64,000 nucleotides of DNA from Monarcha castaneiventris obscurior (GCA_026261815.1 JAMPIT010000894.1:54189147-54253146), one strand, 5' to 3'; positions 24,900 through 39,100 are shown, counted from the first letter of the stretch. Numbers and translations are program-made. The notes: generated by a model from the letters alone, not told the origin.

Positions 24900-27800
24900 G
24901 TAAGAAACAGGAAAATTTGGGTCTTAAGCGAAACCTGAGGGTTTTGAGACTACTTAAGAACTTGTTAAAGAGCTCTCAGAACTATAGGTACCAAACTTGT
25001 AAACTGCTAATTAACCAGCAAATTCCATGATAGTGGTTATTTCCTATAGGTTAGAAAATGCATAGGAGAAAAATAAAATTTTTATTATGTTATTGAGTCA
25101 ATGCTAAAACTATGTGATGTGGGTGCACACAAACAACATTTTATAGGAACAAGGTCTTGGTAAGGGCTCTATATTTCTTCTGTATGCACTCCATCTGGCC
25201 TGTTCTCCTCTGAAAACACTATAAATCCTGGCCACTGTTGTTCCTACTAGATATGTTCTCACTACCAGCCTATTAAATTCCCCTCTAGCCATAACTGTGC
25301 CATGGATATGAATCAGGCTAGACAGGTCCATGCATCATTCTGGCAAAGTTAACATAAAGTTACTACAAGCTTGGACAACTTGAAAACAGGGTAAAAGCTT
25401 CTAACTGACTGGAATGAGATTATCTAGGGAAATAAAAATTTGCAAGTACAACCCATTTCCCCTCAGATGAAGACACAGAGCTCTCTGGCAGGTAACAATA
25501 CTGCACTTTTCAAGATTTCTGTATCCACTGACACCAATATTTTGTCAGGGACCAATTTTGTTTTCTCCAATGTCTAAAAGGCTGATTTTCAAAAAACACA
25601 CTATGAGGATATTAAAGACTAAGGAGTACAAAGTTTCAAGTCTTCAGACTTTCTAAAACACGATTTTCAGCTTGTCCAAAGCAATACCCTCTGCATTCCT
25701 TCTACTAGGAAACCAGATTTTAAGACAGCATCAATTAATTTAAAGCAAAACATAATTGCTTAACTACAGACCTCCAAGATAAAAAGTGGTCAGAATAATT
25801 ATTTATTGACTATAACTTAAAGGATTACCATCGTATCATTAAAAGAAATAAGTTTTTAACTGCAAAGTTGTTTTTCTCATTTCAAATAGCTCTGTACGTG
25901 GGACTAACTTAACTTGTAGGCAAACATACCTCAATTTTTGGAATAACACTCTAATGATACACTAATAATCTGCCAAAAACTGCTTTAAAATTAATTTGGT
26001 GACTTTATTGAGTTGTGATACACTGATCTCAGTATCACAAACTGCAGTGTAAGTCCCCTGAAGAAACAGTGGTATCCTAAATGGAAAGAAGGGAATGAGG
26101 TGAGTACAATTACCTCCCTAATTCTTCAGACAAGCAGCGTGACAGCCTCGTTTCAGGTCATGGTTTTGGTTGGGAAGTATAAACCCCCCTGCAGGGCTGA
26201 TTAGGTCAGATTGTCAAGGAAAATGCTAAACCAATTTAAGCCCATAATCTCTGATCTGTGCAATTTTGTGGGAATTATGGCACCAGCCTTACATGTCTCC
26301 TGTCTTGGATGAAAAAGACACCCTGTAATCATCACACGTAACTGCTGTTCTTTTAATTATTTGTGATAGCACTTTCAAAACATCCAGAAAATGTCATTAT
26401 AGTGAGCACTGTACAAATGAAAAGAATGTACAAATGAAACCCCAATTTTCCAAAACCAACAGTTTTTCATTAGGTTAGTTGGTTACACTGAGTATTTTTC
26501 AGGTGAGAATGGAAGATAACAGAAATTCACAGATGAGAGATCAGTTTGCATCCAGGAAACAGAGCAGTGCCAGAAATTGAGATTGCTGCCACTTGATTCT
26601 CAGTAACAAAGCTGAATTTTTAGTGATGACTTTCCTCACTTCTTTATCACCATGAAAGAAGTAAGTGGAAACACAGGAGGATCTACAAATGAAGAACACT
26701 CTGCAAAGGGAACAGAATAACCCAGGTTCCACATAAGGGCATGGGGTCTGAGAGCTCCAGCACAAGAAAGAAGATTAAAAAGGTCAGAATATTCCACTGA
26801 TTGTAACTGCACGTGTTCCTAAATTCAGGCATCTGTTAATGGACTTATTAAAAAAGGAAACTCATCTGCACTTAATGAATAGCAGACCACATTTTGCTTC
26901 GGGATTAGTGGAGTTTGCATCTGTGCAGCTGAGAGGCTTTAAAAGCTCAGTGTGTTTTATATCATAACCCCAAATCTGTGTCACCTGGAATAAACATGAA
27001 AGGCACTTAACTATTTTGAGAACTATTTTGCCAGGAGCTGTCAGGCTGTGGCATGGCTAATTACTCATATACATATGGCTTTTCCTTCTATACAGAGCTG
27101 AGCAGTCACACCACAAGTAAAGTTCATACAAGGAAACAGAAACTAACTCTCCTTTACAGTCATCCAACTCAAAGCACCAAAAATAAGCTTCCTCTTTCAG
27201 TAATCACACAAAATGAGATTTTTCTCTGCTTGCCGGGCTGTACTGAGCTCCCTCAGATTAGTTCTACTTCAACAACTTCCTTTCAGTTCTTTCAGTCCTC
27301 TGAGGAATTTTGTTTTGGCCGCTTCTTCGCAAACACAGAAGTTTTAGAGAGCAGCAGCTCCCTCACTCAAGACATCCTTTTCTCTTTTCCTAAGTGCTTG
27401 CAACATCAAACATTTTAAGCTGCTCCACTCCTTCCACCACCGTGCTCCCACCAGCACCTCAGTACACAAACACTTCTCTAAGTGGGCCTGTGCTTGACAA
27501 GGCTCCTGCTTAAGGAGTACTTTCCAAACACTTGCAGACATTACTGTACATTGGAGCTGCTTCACACTCCCAAGAATTTCCCTAAGCTACCCCAAGAGAC
27601 AGAGATGAGTTTAGGTTTTAAAGGAAACCTGAAGAATTATGAAGAACAGGGATGTTTTGAAGAAGAGCCAGTGTGTATTTCTGTCAAAGCACCTTCCATC
27701 CCCACGTGCCACTGCCCTGGTCATGCTTAAAGCACTGGACACAGACAAATGGCAGCAGCAGGGAGCAAGTGCATTTTAAAGGTTTGTAAACTCCAATTAA

Positions 27801-28509
27801 AAAAAAGAAAACTAAGCATAACATAGCTTCTCTTCTTGGCAGAAAAACGTGAATGACAAATTAAAAGCACTCTCCCATCTCTGATATCAAGTAGATGATT
27901 TGTGCTGATGTTAACATCAATAATACACTGAGCCTATCAAGATGTCAAGAATTCTCCTTGAAATGGTAAGAAAAATTAAAGAAAATGCAATCAAATTAAG
28001 TTCTCTGATTTAAAAGGTATTTGGCTAAACAATGTAAGATGATACTTTAGTTTAATTTTGGAAATAGGCCAGTAAGTCAAAAACATGCTGAAAGAAGACA
28101 ACAAATCATGTGGACAAGCAGCAGTCTGCATGAACAGAAGGCAAAGTGGGATTTCTAGATTACACCCAGCAAATTCTTCTGTTTGTTACTGTTCTCAGCT
28201 CATTCTCTATCCTACAAGTAGGAACTTGAAGAAATATCTATTACCTGAGAATTTTCCTCTTTTGTCTTAATTTAAGAACTGCAGATAAAATGGCTTCAAG
28301 ATTACAACATTCTGCCTTTCTTTTGCAACCTTAAAAAGCAGAGTAACATAAAAAAAAATATTTTTGAAATTGCATTAAGTTGATTCTTCCCCTGCTTCAG
28401 TTGTGTGAAGAATGGAAGCATCTGGCTGGATGGCTACTTCTGCTTTGGTTTTTTGGGTGTTGTTTTCTTTTAAAGTCATCTTTAAAGCCCTGTTAGAATT
28501 TGAACAAAA

Positions 28510-28557
28510 ACGAAGAAACAGAAAAAAACCAAAAAACCAAAAAAAAACCCTCAAACC
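28510..28557. repeat. A/C-rich simple sequence
   Basis: Runs of A broken by CC (AAAAAAACCAAAAAACC and so on). A low-complexity stretch in intron 1, of a kind also seen at 53731-53763. Confidence 0.6.
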
Positions 28558-29446
28558 TTAATTTACAGCCAGATTAGAGAATGAATCAAACTTATAGCTA
28601 GAATTCCATTTTAAACAGAAATAAGAAGAAATAGGAAAGATGACGAAGCCAAGAAAAACTGGAATTACTGCCAAAATAGCAAACTAAATGAAAATAATGG
28701 AAAATTCAATTTATTATGCAAGATACAATGGGCAATTTAGTTAGTAATTTCTCATCATAAAACTACAGATTTCCCTGCAGATCTCTGACTTTAGTGTGAG
28801 GAGCATTATTGAAAAGGTCTGAGATGCACAAATCTACCTCTTGCAAATGTGCTAAATCAACACACGAGAAGTAGAAACATCTTCCACGGTTTTTAATTTA
28901 TTACCTTTCCTGCAACATAAAACAGTTATACTTTGGTAAAATTCACCCATGTCTTTTTCTTCCTTCTTCCTGTCCTCCTCACCCCACACCTGATGATGAG
29001 CTTCTGGTAAACCCACAACGTAAAAAGGATGAGGGGGAAAAGGCTCCATCTCTTACTGGCACATATTTTGAAAATGTGCAATAATTTTCTTCTATTCTTT
29101 TTTCTAATAACCCTGTGTATCACACATCCTGAAGGGAAAATCAACTTGTTCATTTTGTCTAAGATAAAAATCAAGACTCTTTGTTAAGAATGGTTCCAGT
29201 CCTCACCAGCACTGCACCCCAATTTAATCCAGGCCAAAGGAGCACTGTGCCTCCTGCACTGCACCTACAGAAACATCCACATCTCACTGAGTTACTGTGT
29301 ACAGTGATCACAGGTCCATCAAGGATGCACTGGCATCCATGGCACAGCTGCTAAAACGAGTGGGAGCAAAGGAGTTCCTATTGATGTCTACCAGGTAAAG
29401 ATCTACAAGAGCATTTAAAATATTCTACTGTAGGTGAAATTCTCAT

Positions 29447-29603
29447 CTAAACTATATTAGAATGTAAGGGAGTAGAAGTTGCTTTATTTAAAAAGCTGCT
29501 GAAGGATACCACAGTTACATTTCATGTACCTAAGCTATACTAGAATGTACAGGAGTAGAAGTTGCTTTATTTTAAAAGCTGCTGAAGGATACATTTCATG
29601 TAC
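29447..29603. repeat. Imperfect tandem duplication, units of 83 and 74 bp
   Basis: Unit 1 (29447-29529) and unit 2 (29530-29603) both run CTAA(A/G)CTATA...AGAATGTA...GGAGTAGAAGTTGCTTTATTT...AAAGCTGCTGAAGGATAC...TTTCATGTAC. Unit 2 lacks about 9 bp after GGATAC and differs by a few substitutions. A local duplication of otherwise unique intron sequence. Confidence 0.9.
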
Positions 29604-32600
29604 CTGCACAGAAGTATTTTCTACCAGTTCTCCTGTTCCACTGTAAAAGAGAGCAGAAGCAAACCTGGATCCTACAGTCTGTGCATTAAATACAGGAGTA
29701 CACTTAGGAGGTATCTCATATACACATAATCCCAGAGAGGTGCTGACTAATCCTAGTGCTCTAAATTGAAACAGAATTATCCAGGAGTGTTAGCAAACAT
29801 CAGCAAAATGCCTAAAAGAATGGGTAATTAAAACAGACTTTCACCAGTTTTGTAGAATACCTTTAGTAATAGACAATCACAGACTTCATTATTATCATTA
29901 CTTTTAGTAGAGACTATTTAGGATAGATACCAGAAGAAATACTCTGATAAAACACCCGAGAATTGTGAGATATTCAATTTTGAATTTCTATAATGCTTTT
30001 AGGAATTGTTAAGCATGATAACAGATTTCATTAATCCCAAGGTTATGTCCAAAATGAGCAGTGGTTTTTTTCATTTGCTCCACCTGCCCTGCAGGTGTTT
30101 GAAATCTGCAGGGCTTGCAAAGTAATTACTGATCAGTCACTGGGGTGGGATGGGCTAATTAAACTCTATTTGAAAAAAGAAAAGAATGAAAAAGTCATTT
30201 TACCATAAGAGTCAGGATATTAACTGCACAGTAGTAGTGAAGGAAGAAGTTCTAGGAGCAGCCAGCGTTGAACAGACGACTAGAGAGGAGCTGATGTCCC
30301 TTTGGAATAACTGTTCATCAATAAACCCAAGGATTTTCTATATTCAGAGTGCAAGTAATTTTCCCTAACAGCAAATGAAGTTTCTTAACAGTTTGTTTCC
30401 AATTAATCTTCACTCCTGGAGAAAAGCTGCCCTTTAATACTTTGACACTTAAACACAGCTGGCAGTCAAGTAAAGGAAACTGCAGTAAAGGCTCCAGGAA
30501 TTTTGTAAACAAATCCTAGCTCGAGGCAATGCCAGAGAATTACATTTCTTACCTGGAAAATGGAATATGGGATACTTTCATCCAATAAAAAGAAATAATT
30601 ATGAGATCAATTGAAGCAAATTAGAAAGCAGGAAGTGATTTCCCTGGCAAGAGAACTAAGGCTCATTGCATTAGTCCTAATAAACAACTCCAAACCTGAG
30701 CCAGAATAAATTTCCCAACCCCCCACCCCCAGTGTTTCTTTGTGTCCCTGGCAAAGAGGATTTGGTAAGCCTGCTGAGGAGGCATGGCTTCCTCCATGAG
30801 CAGAGCCACCATTTGGCTGAAATACTGTCACTGCCTCTGCTTCCCTGTCCACCTGACTAAAATGCACACATGAATCTCTCTCCGTGTTTAGCCAGTGGTC
30901 ATTGTGTAAGTGGTCAGCAGGTGCACAAGAGCTGGAGATTTAACTCCCAGGGTGCTTTTGCATGTTAAGTTCATTTACCAAAAAATATATATAATGTGCA
31001 TTTTAAGAGCTTAATGCTCCCTGATAACAAGTTTTGGGTGAGCTACCCAGGGCCAAAAAACTTGCCAATATTTATCCAAATGTCCTGAAAGAAACAGAGA
31101 CTGATACCAAGGAAACTCCTACACTAGTTTGGCTCAATCCTAGTTTTGGAAGAGTGGCCTGCTAAAAGGTTCAGCAGAGCAGTGTTTCTTACTGTTACTA
31201 GCATCTCTCTGCAGCTGCATCTCTGCCAACCCAGGAGTCTAAAAAAAAACATGCAAGGAAATACTGATGAGATCTTGCTCATCCCATATAATTTACATGA
31301 TAGTAGGTTAATCAGAATCAGAGAATTGAGCAAAATCGTGTATGGTTTCTTTTCCAATAAATGTGGTTACAGAAGGTTCTGTCCCTTCAGACATTTGCAC
31401 TGATAAACACTTTGTTTATGTACTTTCCTGCCAAAGACCTAGAAGCTATGAAGGAAGGGGTGTCTGTTTTTCCATCACCACGTTTTTGGCTTCATTTACC
31501 ACCAGGTTCTCCAGTTCTCCAATGCTCTCAGAAATGGAAGCACAGGTACCAAGTTTCCACTTATTTAGGTCCTCAGCTTCACCTACAGTTAATGGAAGAT
31601 TTGTAATTGGTATTTTCCCATATAGTCACCAGTCTAATTTTACACAATTTCATAAGCCAAACTGTCCACAGCCACTAGCACATCCTTTGGCCTCCTGTGG
31701 AGGATGATGGTTGAATTGGGAACTTAGACTAAGGCTTAGACTACTTTTCTGCTGTTGCTGCTCATAGTACCCTTCAACAGCAGTGAAGGAAAAGGAGGAT
31801 TTAGTTTTCTTCCTAAAATAATTCCTTGATTATCTCTGCACAACTGAGCTCTCACAGAAAAGCCAGAATGTTTTCCCCATGGATCTCATTTTGCCATTGT
31901 AGAACAGGAACAGCAGCACATCCCCTGCCTTGCAGGAGTATTAAAACAAAGCTACACTTCAGAGCTGCTCAGTACCAGCCATCACTGAAATGCTTACAAA
32001 ACCAATAAAAATCCTCCTTCTTCTCATTAGCAAAGATGGTAAGATCAGCCACTTTTCACAAATTCCTCTGCATCAGCACACAGGCTGCACCACCAACAAT
32101 CTTCAATTGCTCGCTGTCCCTGTCCCACAAGAAGTTAATCCTGATAGTGTTGGTTTTACTGTTTCCAAGCCACCAGGCTCCAACCCTCTCTGCATTACAT
32201 GGAGCAGATGTTTATGTTACAATTCCATTTCCTTAACTAGCATCAGAGGGTTTGCTTTATGCGTAAGGAGATTTAGTAGATTTTTTCCAACCTCTTTAGA
32301 GTGTGGATTGTGAGGAATATTAGATATTTCAGTAGCACCATTTTCCCTGCAGAGAGTCACGTGGACTCAGATATTCGTTGTCTTACAGCCTGGTAATAAT
32401 CTGGTTCTGTGAACAACGATTGTTACCAAGAGGGTTTCCATTCCCAACTGACCTAATCGTACAGCAAGTTAGAATATATTGCACTCAAATAATTTTGTTC
32501 AGGCAAAATCCCTTCTTTAAATGGTATCTTTTAGCCCTAACAACACGTGCAGTTCTTTGCTTAATTACACTGCCTGCTTTATTCCTCTCTTTTCCCATTC

Positions 32601-35553
32601 CCCTTTTTGTTTTTACTTGCTCAGAAGTATGCAAACCATCTGTGCACACAACATGGTCTAATAACTGTCGGCAAATCTGTTCCCTCAAAGTGACACCACC
32701 AAAGCTGGGAGGCCAAATAGTACCAGCTACTAAGTGGTATGATTTATTCTTATAATGCCAGAGCATTCAAAACTTTTCTGAAGTGTTCCTGAAAAGATAC
32801 TTCAATTTTATTCTCATAACACTTGCACAGTGTAGAAACATATGCTTATTTTATCACTTTTTTTTTGGTAAGACTTAAGTGTTTGGGATAATTAAAAGAA
32901 ACTCCAGGGAATTTACATGCTCCATTTACATGAAGAGGAAGATTCCAGAGTCAAAAGATACATCCTTGGCCCACAAAAACCAAAGTGCATTTATAGAGCC
33001 TCTGAACAGGCCTGTCTTCAAATTTTCAAACTGTTTTCTCTTTTACTGTATTTTGGGAATCTGTAGATTTGCATTAAATTCTTAACATTATTTTTTTAAA
33101 ATAAATTAGTAAATTTACAAGGATATGCCTAAGGGAGATGCTACTTATACAGTCATACCACCAGCCAGAACTTTAGTAAACAGCACTATAATGCTACAGG
33201 AGAGACACTGACATAATCTGACTTCAAATACAACTGATGTAAAGAACGTGGAGCTTTTCAACCACAAACAACTGTTGCAACTGGAGCAAAGGTGTAATTT
33301 TGACCAAAGCTAAAACCTGCCTCATAAAAAGAACCCCTTTTTCCATGATTTGGGGGGAAAAAAACCCCCTAATTTAAATACACTCAACAGACTCATAGGA
33401 GTTTCTTATTGAAGGTATTTTCCTCTGGTAGCTCTCACACATTAATGCTCACAGCTTCTAATGCTTAAGAAAAGCCATGTTCTATAAATCTTCTTTAAAA
33501 CTCCTATTTCCAGTTATTAACGTTAATCTCAGCATAACCCTGAGTATTAGGATCTCTCTTATTATATTTCTCCCCATATATTTTTGCCAGTGTACGGAAT
33601 GGTGGAAGCAGAGGACAGGTAAGAAGAGGAAGCACTTTCATTACATTCCCTCCAACCAGCAAAGCAGAGCTACTGTGTGGAAAGCAGTAAATTATGCAAG
33701 GGGAAAAAAGTCAATGTAAATCTCTTTCTTGGAGTAAAAGGACACTTTACATACTACAGTGTTGCTCCTTCTGGTGTTTTCTGCAATGACTACTCAGATC
33801 TTCCTACTGGGGACCAACTCAGCCCTTGCTAATATTTAATTTAAATACTAATTTCCAAATCACACTTTTGAAGCAAACAGTCCTTAATGGAGAAGATGAA
33901 ACATAAAGGAAGATTGAAACAGTAATTCCAACGTTAATTTAACATTCAAGGAAAAGGAGTTATTCTTTCACGAGTATCAGTTAAATATACAGCTGTTAAA
34001 TAAACAGCTTTATATAAAGTATATTCGAACTACAGGACTTTTAAAATTATGATACATCTTCCCAAGAAGTAACAAGACATAATGACAGAAGAAAATAGAG
34101 CTGCAAACTAAGGAAGGATAACCCAAAACTTTGTTTCACTTGTGACTGGCTGATGGATGATCGTGTCGTGCCAAAGCTTAACCAGATTTCTAAGGTCTAC
34201 TCTTTAACATGATCATCTGTTTGTCTTCTAGCCATACTTGACAAATAAAATTAATTAGTTTGGATTTATGCAAGCTTCTTCACAGAACTTCCATGTATAA
34301 ACATAAAATTCAATTTTTTAATTTAATATTTCCCATTAGAAAAGAACAGGAGAGTGAGGAATGAGATTTTGTCATATTTGTCACATAATTCCATTTGATG
34401 TCATTCCTCTTTCAGTGATTTCTATCTGCATAATTTAATAGTTCATTAACATATTACAGCCACTGAATCTCAAACAGATGGTAATCATCATATTTCAGAA
34501 TCTGTTAGCATCCACTTGCTATGATCTTGTTCTTCTCATCTTCCATCTGAGCCACCTCCAGCTGATCATTGGGGGGGAAAAATGTTATTAAAATTAAAAT
34601 AGCAGAGCAAAAGAACTGCACTGTAACAAGCAACACCCCAATTCTTCCTGTGGATGTTTCCAACCAACATAAATAGGCTTCTGTGCAGCTTTTAGTAATA
34701 CCTTCCATGTGCATTATTTAAAAACAACCATATAGGTTAAGTTGTTGGAGCTTTTTCCTTCTCATCTTTTCAAATATTTAAAAGAATGCTTTCCCCTGTA
34801 AGAGAAATAGCTCTGCCCTTGCATCTAAAATCATTAGTATTTCTTTTATCTCAGATGCTGCCCAGATCATACTCTAACTTTTAAATAAAACCAGCCTTCA
34901 GGTAAAGTCAAGAGTATAAGCACAGTTAATTGAGCATGAAAGCACATATGGATCCCTCAGCCAGGAAACCAAGCTGCATTTTCTGCCCCCATCTCATTTT
35001 CCTCCTCTTCTTCCTCAGAGTAACTTTCAAACAAGTCCGTGCAATAAGCTGAAATATTTATCCTGTGAGACTTTGTGAAAAACTAGCTCTGGAGGACTGA
35101 AGACCCCAAAGGACATTTGCAATTTCATTGTAATTGCTGTTGATTCTCCATGATAAATCCAGGCGAAATCACGGCTCTTTCCAAGGTCAGGGAGTTCACT
35201 CTGCATTAAGATTAATGCCTATTTACACAAAGTCATATCTAAGAATTTATTCCCTTAGATCAAGAAAGCAAATTACTCTGTAGCTGATAAAAAATCCCCA
35301 AATCTGTCTGCAATTTCTCTGTTTTCACAAGGAAAAACCTGACCCAGTCTTCATCTTAACAGCAAAAAAAAAAAAACCATAAACATGAGGGCTGCATGAA
35401 TCTCCAGTTTCCATTTAAATAAATAGTCTTTGATACCCAAACGTACAATTTTCACAGCTTATTTTATATTCAGTGCTTAATGCAAAATTGACTCAGATAC
35501 ATTTTCCTATAGCAGTCATAGAATTTTTTTTTTTTTTTTTTAAAAAAACCATT

Positions 35554-35730
35554 TCACAGAATCATAGAACATTTCATCTCGCCTTGGAAGAGACCCGTAA
35601 GGATCACCAAGTCCAACTCCTGGCTGCTGGCAGGACAATTAAAACTAAACCATGTGACTAAGAGCATTGTCCAGGTGCTCCCTGAACTCTGACAGGCTTG
35701 GGGCCATGACCCCTTCCCTGGGAAGCCCAG
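35554..35730 (-). mobile_element. CR1 LINE fragment, part 1 (interrupted by an LTR)
   Basis: The plus strand opens CACAGAATCATAGAAC and continues CTTGGAAGAGACCC, GTCCAACTCCTGGC, then CTTCCCTGGGAAGCCCAG: the reverse complement of a CR1 3' end. A run of T (about 35527-35541) precedes it. It stops at the start of the LTR at 35731 and appears to resume after it. Confidence 0.8.
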
Positions 35731-36152
35731 TGATGCCTTAGGTTTTAACTTTTATATTTTTCAAATCCTGTACTGCCTAGTGTGTAACTCTGAAGGTTCG
35801 TGTGGCCTGTTAGCTGCTGTTCTCTCATGCTGGTCAGACATAACAAACCTCTCTAGGTTTGCTCTCCAAGGACACCAGGCCCCAAAATGTGTAAACTAAA
35901 AGCCTCTAAAGGGGGGGGAAAACTTGGGGTAATTACATCATGAACTGAGGTTATAATTAGAGAATTAACCTTGATATGCAACCATTTGCAACCAGACTTA
36001 TAAAAGAGTAAAGAACTCGTGACCCAGGGTCCATCTGGGGTGGAGCCTTTTGGCTGCCCAGGATGTACCTTTGAAGGCCCTTCACACAAATACCTACATT
36101 TATTCCCTTATTCTTGTCTAGTCTCTGTTTTAGGTGGCCACCTCAGGCATCA
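35731..36152 (+). mobile_element. Solo LTR copy A, 422 bp, 4-bp target duplication CCAG
   Basis: Begins TGATGCC and ends GGCATCA, perfect 7-bp inverted ends. It is flanked by CCAG at 35727-35730 and 36153-36156. TATAAAA lies at 35999-36005; the poly(A) signal position is degraded (AAATAC). It is homologous along its whole length to the LTR at 42474-42903, with several small indels and many substitutions. No internal retroviral sequence adjoins it. It is inserted in a CR1 fragment. A 4-bp duplication suggests a class I (gamma-like) endogenous retrovirus; that is inference from family knowledge. Confidence 0.85.
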
Positions 36153-36180
36153 CCAGTGCCCATCCATACCTGTACTTAGC
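36153..36180 (-). mobile_element. CR1 LINE fragment, part 2 (resumes after the LTR)
   Basis: After the LTR the sequence CCAGTGCCCATCCATACC continues the CR1 reading (CR1 typically has a TTCCAGTGCCCAACCACC-like segment right after GGGAAGCCCA). Only about 25 bp can be recognised before the sequence becomes unrelated. Confidence 0.5.
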
Positions 36181-39100
36181 TTACAGAAAGTGACACTGCA
36201 AAAATGCAACTTGTAATTCTAAATATGTCCGAGTCTGTGATATGTAGAGAAATCTGCCTATCAGGCTTCCTTTCCCATATCCTACAGGCTGCCATGACCT
36301 ACTGAATGTCAGCTTCTAGGTGATTTATGTTTCCATCAACATTGAACACCAGCTAGTTCTGAATGTGTAAAAAAAAAAAAAAAAAAAAGGAACATCCAGT
36401 AGGAAGGTATCAGGGAGCTTGTTCTGAGCAAAGAAACTATTCTGACAATGAAACTGAAAGAAGAAGATTTGGATGAGAGCCACAAGAAAATACTTACTAC
36501 TAAAAAGAAAAAATCTGCCTTTTTAAGAGTACATGTATTGGAGGTCTATTATATACCAATTTAAACACATTAATTTACGCCTTGCTGATTAGGTATATAA
36601 TAATCTATCATATTCTAACACTTAAGAAAAATTTGCTAGCTACATTTTAAAAATGTTATTTAGAATAGTAAAGGGTAGACACAAGTGGAGCATTCCCACA
36701 ATTCTACAACGAAAACATTTTTCTAATCAGTTAAAATTCACTGAAGCAAATATATTCATGCACGCTTTTAGCTTATGCGTAGATGAGATTAATTACTTGG
36801 ATGAAAATTCAAAAACTTTTAGAAAGATCATTACTCTTTCTGTGAAATTAAATACCAAACTGTTCTCTTAATAAATGGAAGTCTTCATGAAAAGCCAATG
36901 AGAAACTATTGAATGAGAATTTAGATTAGCCTTGAGAATTCTGTCTTCAAGTTAGGGAAGCCGTTTGCATTCCTAACAGCCACCAGCACTATCAAGCTCA
37001 TTACTTAAGGAGGGCAATCCAGCCTGTAAAACCAACTGGCAACTCAGAAGGAACAGCTTTTAAGTCAAGAATGCTCTCTGGTGACACACTATGGATAATG
37101 GGTTTTATGTCAATGGCCACGAGAGGTGCAAAACATGCAAAAGCCAGAGATTTTATCTGCAAGGTCGGACTATCAGACTGCAATGCACTCCCCCAGAATA
37201 CAAAGGGAAACATTCCTTGATTTTAGTAGTTACCGAGTGCAATTATCTATCCTCCACCTTGCAGAAATTAAAGTGATCTATAAAAAAACATATTAAAAGT
37301 ATTTTCCGTGGGTTTGACTGTTCTATTTATGCTTCTTTTTAAGAGGCAATAAAGCAACTTGTGAAACTATGGTCCCCCATACTGAGAAACTTGGTGATGA
37401 TGCTGACACATCAGCTTACTAATTAGCACATACTCTCCAACTGCAGCTATGCTTTGCTTCTCTTTAAAAGTCTTTGTCAATAGAAATCACTACAGCTCTG
37501 TGATGTTCTTGATGTGCAGTTAAAACCTTTACCATATTTATTACCTATCCAGAAGGCAATTCATGACAACAGGCTTTCCAAGGAGTATTAATGTTAATTG
37601 ATATTACTCAAGCCCAACTCTGACTAGAAAATTTTACTTGATGGACATTAAAAAAAAAGTTTCATACCGTTTTAAAGCTTTGACATGGTAATAAGTAAGC
37701 TAAGCCCCACTACACAAGGTATGTTGTTATTTTCCTGTAGAGTTTCAAACAAATATGTTTCCTTTTCAAAAGCAGAAGAGCTGCTTTTATTGTCCTGACA
37801 TTTCAGCAAAAAGTTCCCCCTTTTTCTCCCCAGCTCTGAATATATTAGTAGGAAGCCTATTCTCCCACATGTGCTACAGAAACCTCATTCCATTGATCCC
37901 CCAGCTGCTCTTCAGTTTGCAGGTATTTGCAGATATGCTTTACAGTCACAATATTTGTTTTTAAACTTCCTTCTCCTGCAACGTGAACTTCTGTCCTCCA
38001 CCTGAAGCTCATCTCTTTACAAACACTGCTCTGCAACAGTCCTCTCTGGGGCACATATCACTATTTAGACTGGCTTTCTCATGGTTCTTTTCCTTGATTC
38101 TTTTGTCAGCTTTCCAGTCTCCTTTGGAACAATGCTTGTTCTCCCCTGAAGAGATCAGGATCTAATTTTGGTACCTGTACTTGCTTTGTACACCACTCAA
38201 AAACACAGCGGATGTAGTTTATCTGGAGAGAGTCAGAGGAGATTTCACAAAAACAATACAGGAAGATAATAAATCCTTTGTTCCCAGAACAAAGGGACTA
38301 TAAGACTAATCCAGCTTAAATAGATCATTTTAGGTCAAAGAGAAGCCAAGACTCAGTGTGTAAATTAAGGCAGAGAGACACATTGGCTTCTCTTCCCCTT
38401 CAGGCCTGCAAGTGCTGTATCCCCCAAAGGAACCACCAGAGAAAACAACCCGGGGGGGTGGGGGGCAGTTTCAGCTCTTGTGCAGATTCCTGCCATCTGC
38501 AGTTCCTCCTTCCAGGAGCAGGAGTGCCTTAATTTCCACTGTACCACGAGGACACGGAGAGGTGTGGCAACATGATTGCCAGGGTACCAGTTCTGCCCAG
38601 CTTAGCAGGACATTTTACCTTCACACATGGACAGAGCTTTCAGGGTACCATTGTGAAAACAGTGCAGCTTGTTCAAATTCTCTGCCAAATCCCACAGGAC
38701 ATGCTGAACAAGACCCAGTATTGAATAAAAAGCAGTGTTAAGAGCACTTGGTTGCATTTTATGGGACTGGCTATCGATTGTGCTTACTTGCAAAAAGTTT
38801 TCAAATTTACTACTTTTACTGATTCAGAAGGTGGGAAATGATCCATATTTTATTATCTGCTTACATTTTCGCATAGCCATCATTCTGGCTAGCGAACAAA
38901 AACCTTCAAGAAGGTACTGTCCAACAAAAAAAAAAAAGACTGACAAGCTGAGAAAAAGTGACAGCAGAACGAAGTTACCTTCCATGAGAAACACCTGGCT
39001 CGTGAAGCTGATCACATCAATTTGGCAGATGGGTGGAAGAAGCAGCCAATGCAGACAGATAACCTACTACCTCTTCCAAAGAATCTTGAAGGTCAACCAA

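Larger units (their letters stand above)
19563..35553. other. Intergenic-like intron sequence, no gene seen
   Basis: AT-rich unique sequence. Apart from the hairpin at 20028, the CTCF-like motif at 24885, the tandem duplication at 29447 and low-complexity tracts, I see no coding exon, RNA gene or recognisable mobile element. Open frames up to 125 codons occur on both strands without domain features. Confidence 0.6.

Noticed and set aside
26011..26043. Inverted repeat TTGTGATAC...GTATCACAA
   Set aside because: Nine-bp arms with a 10-nt spacer are expected a few times by chance in 64 kb of AT-rich DNA.
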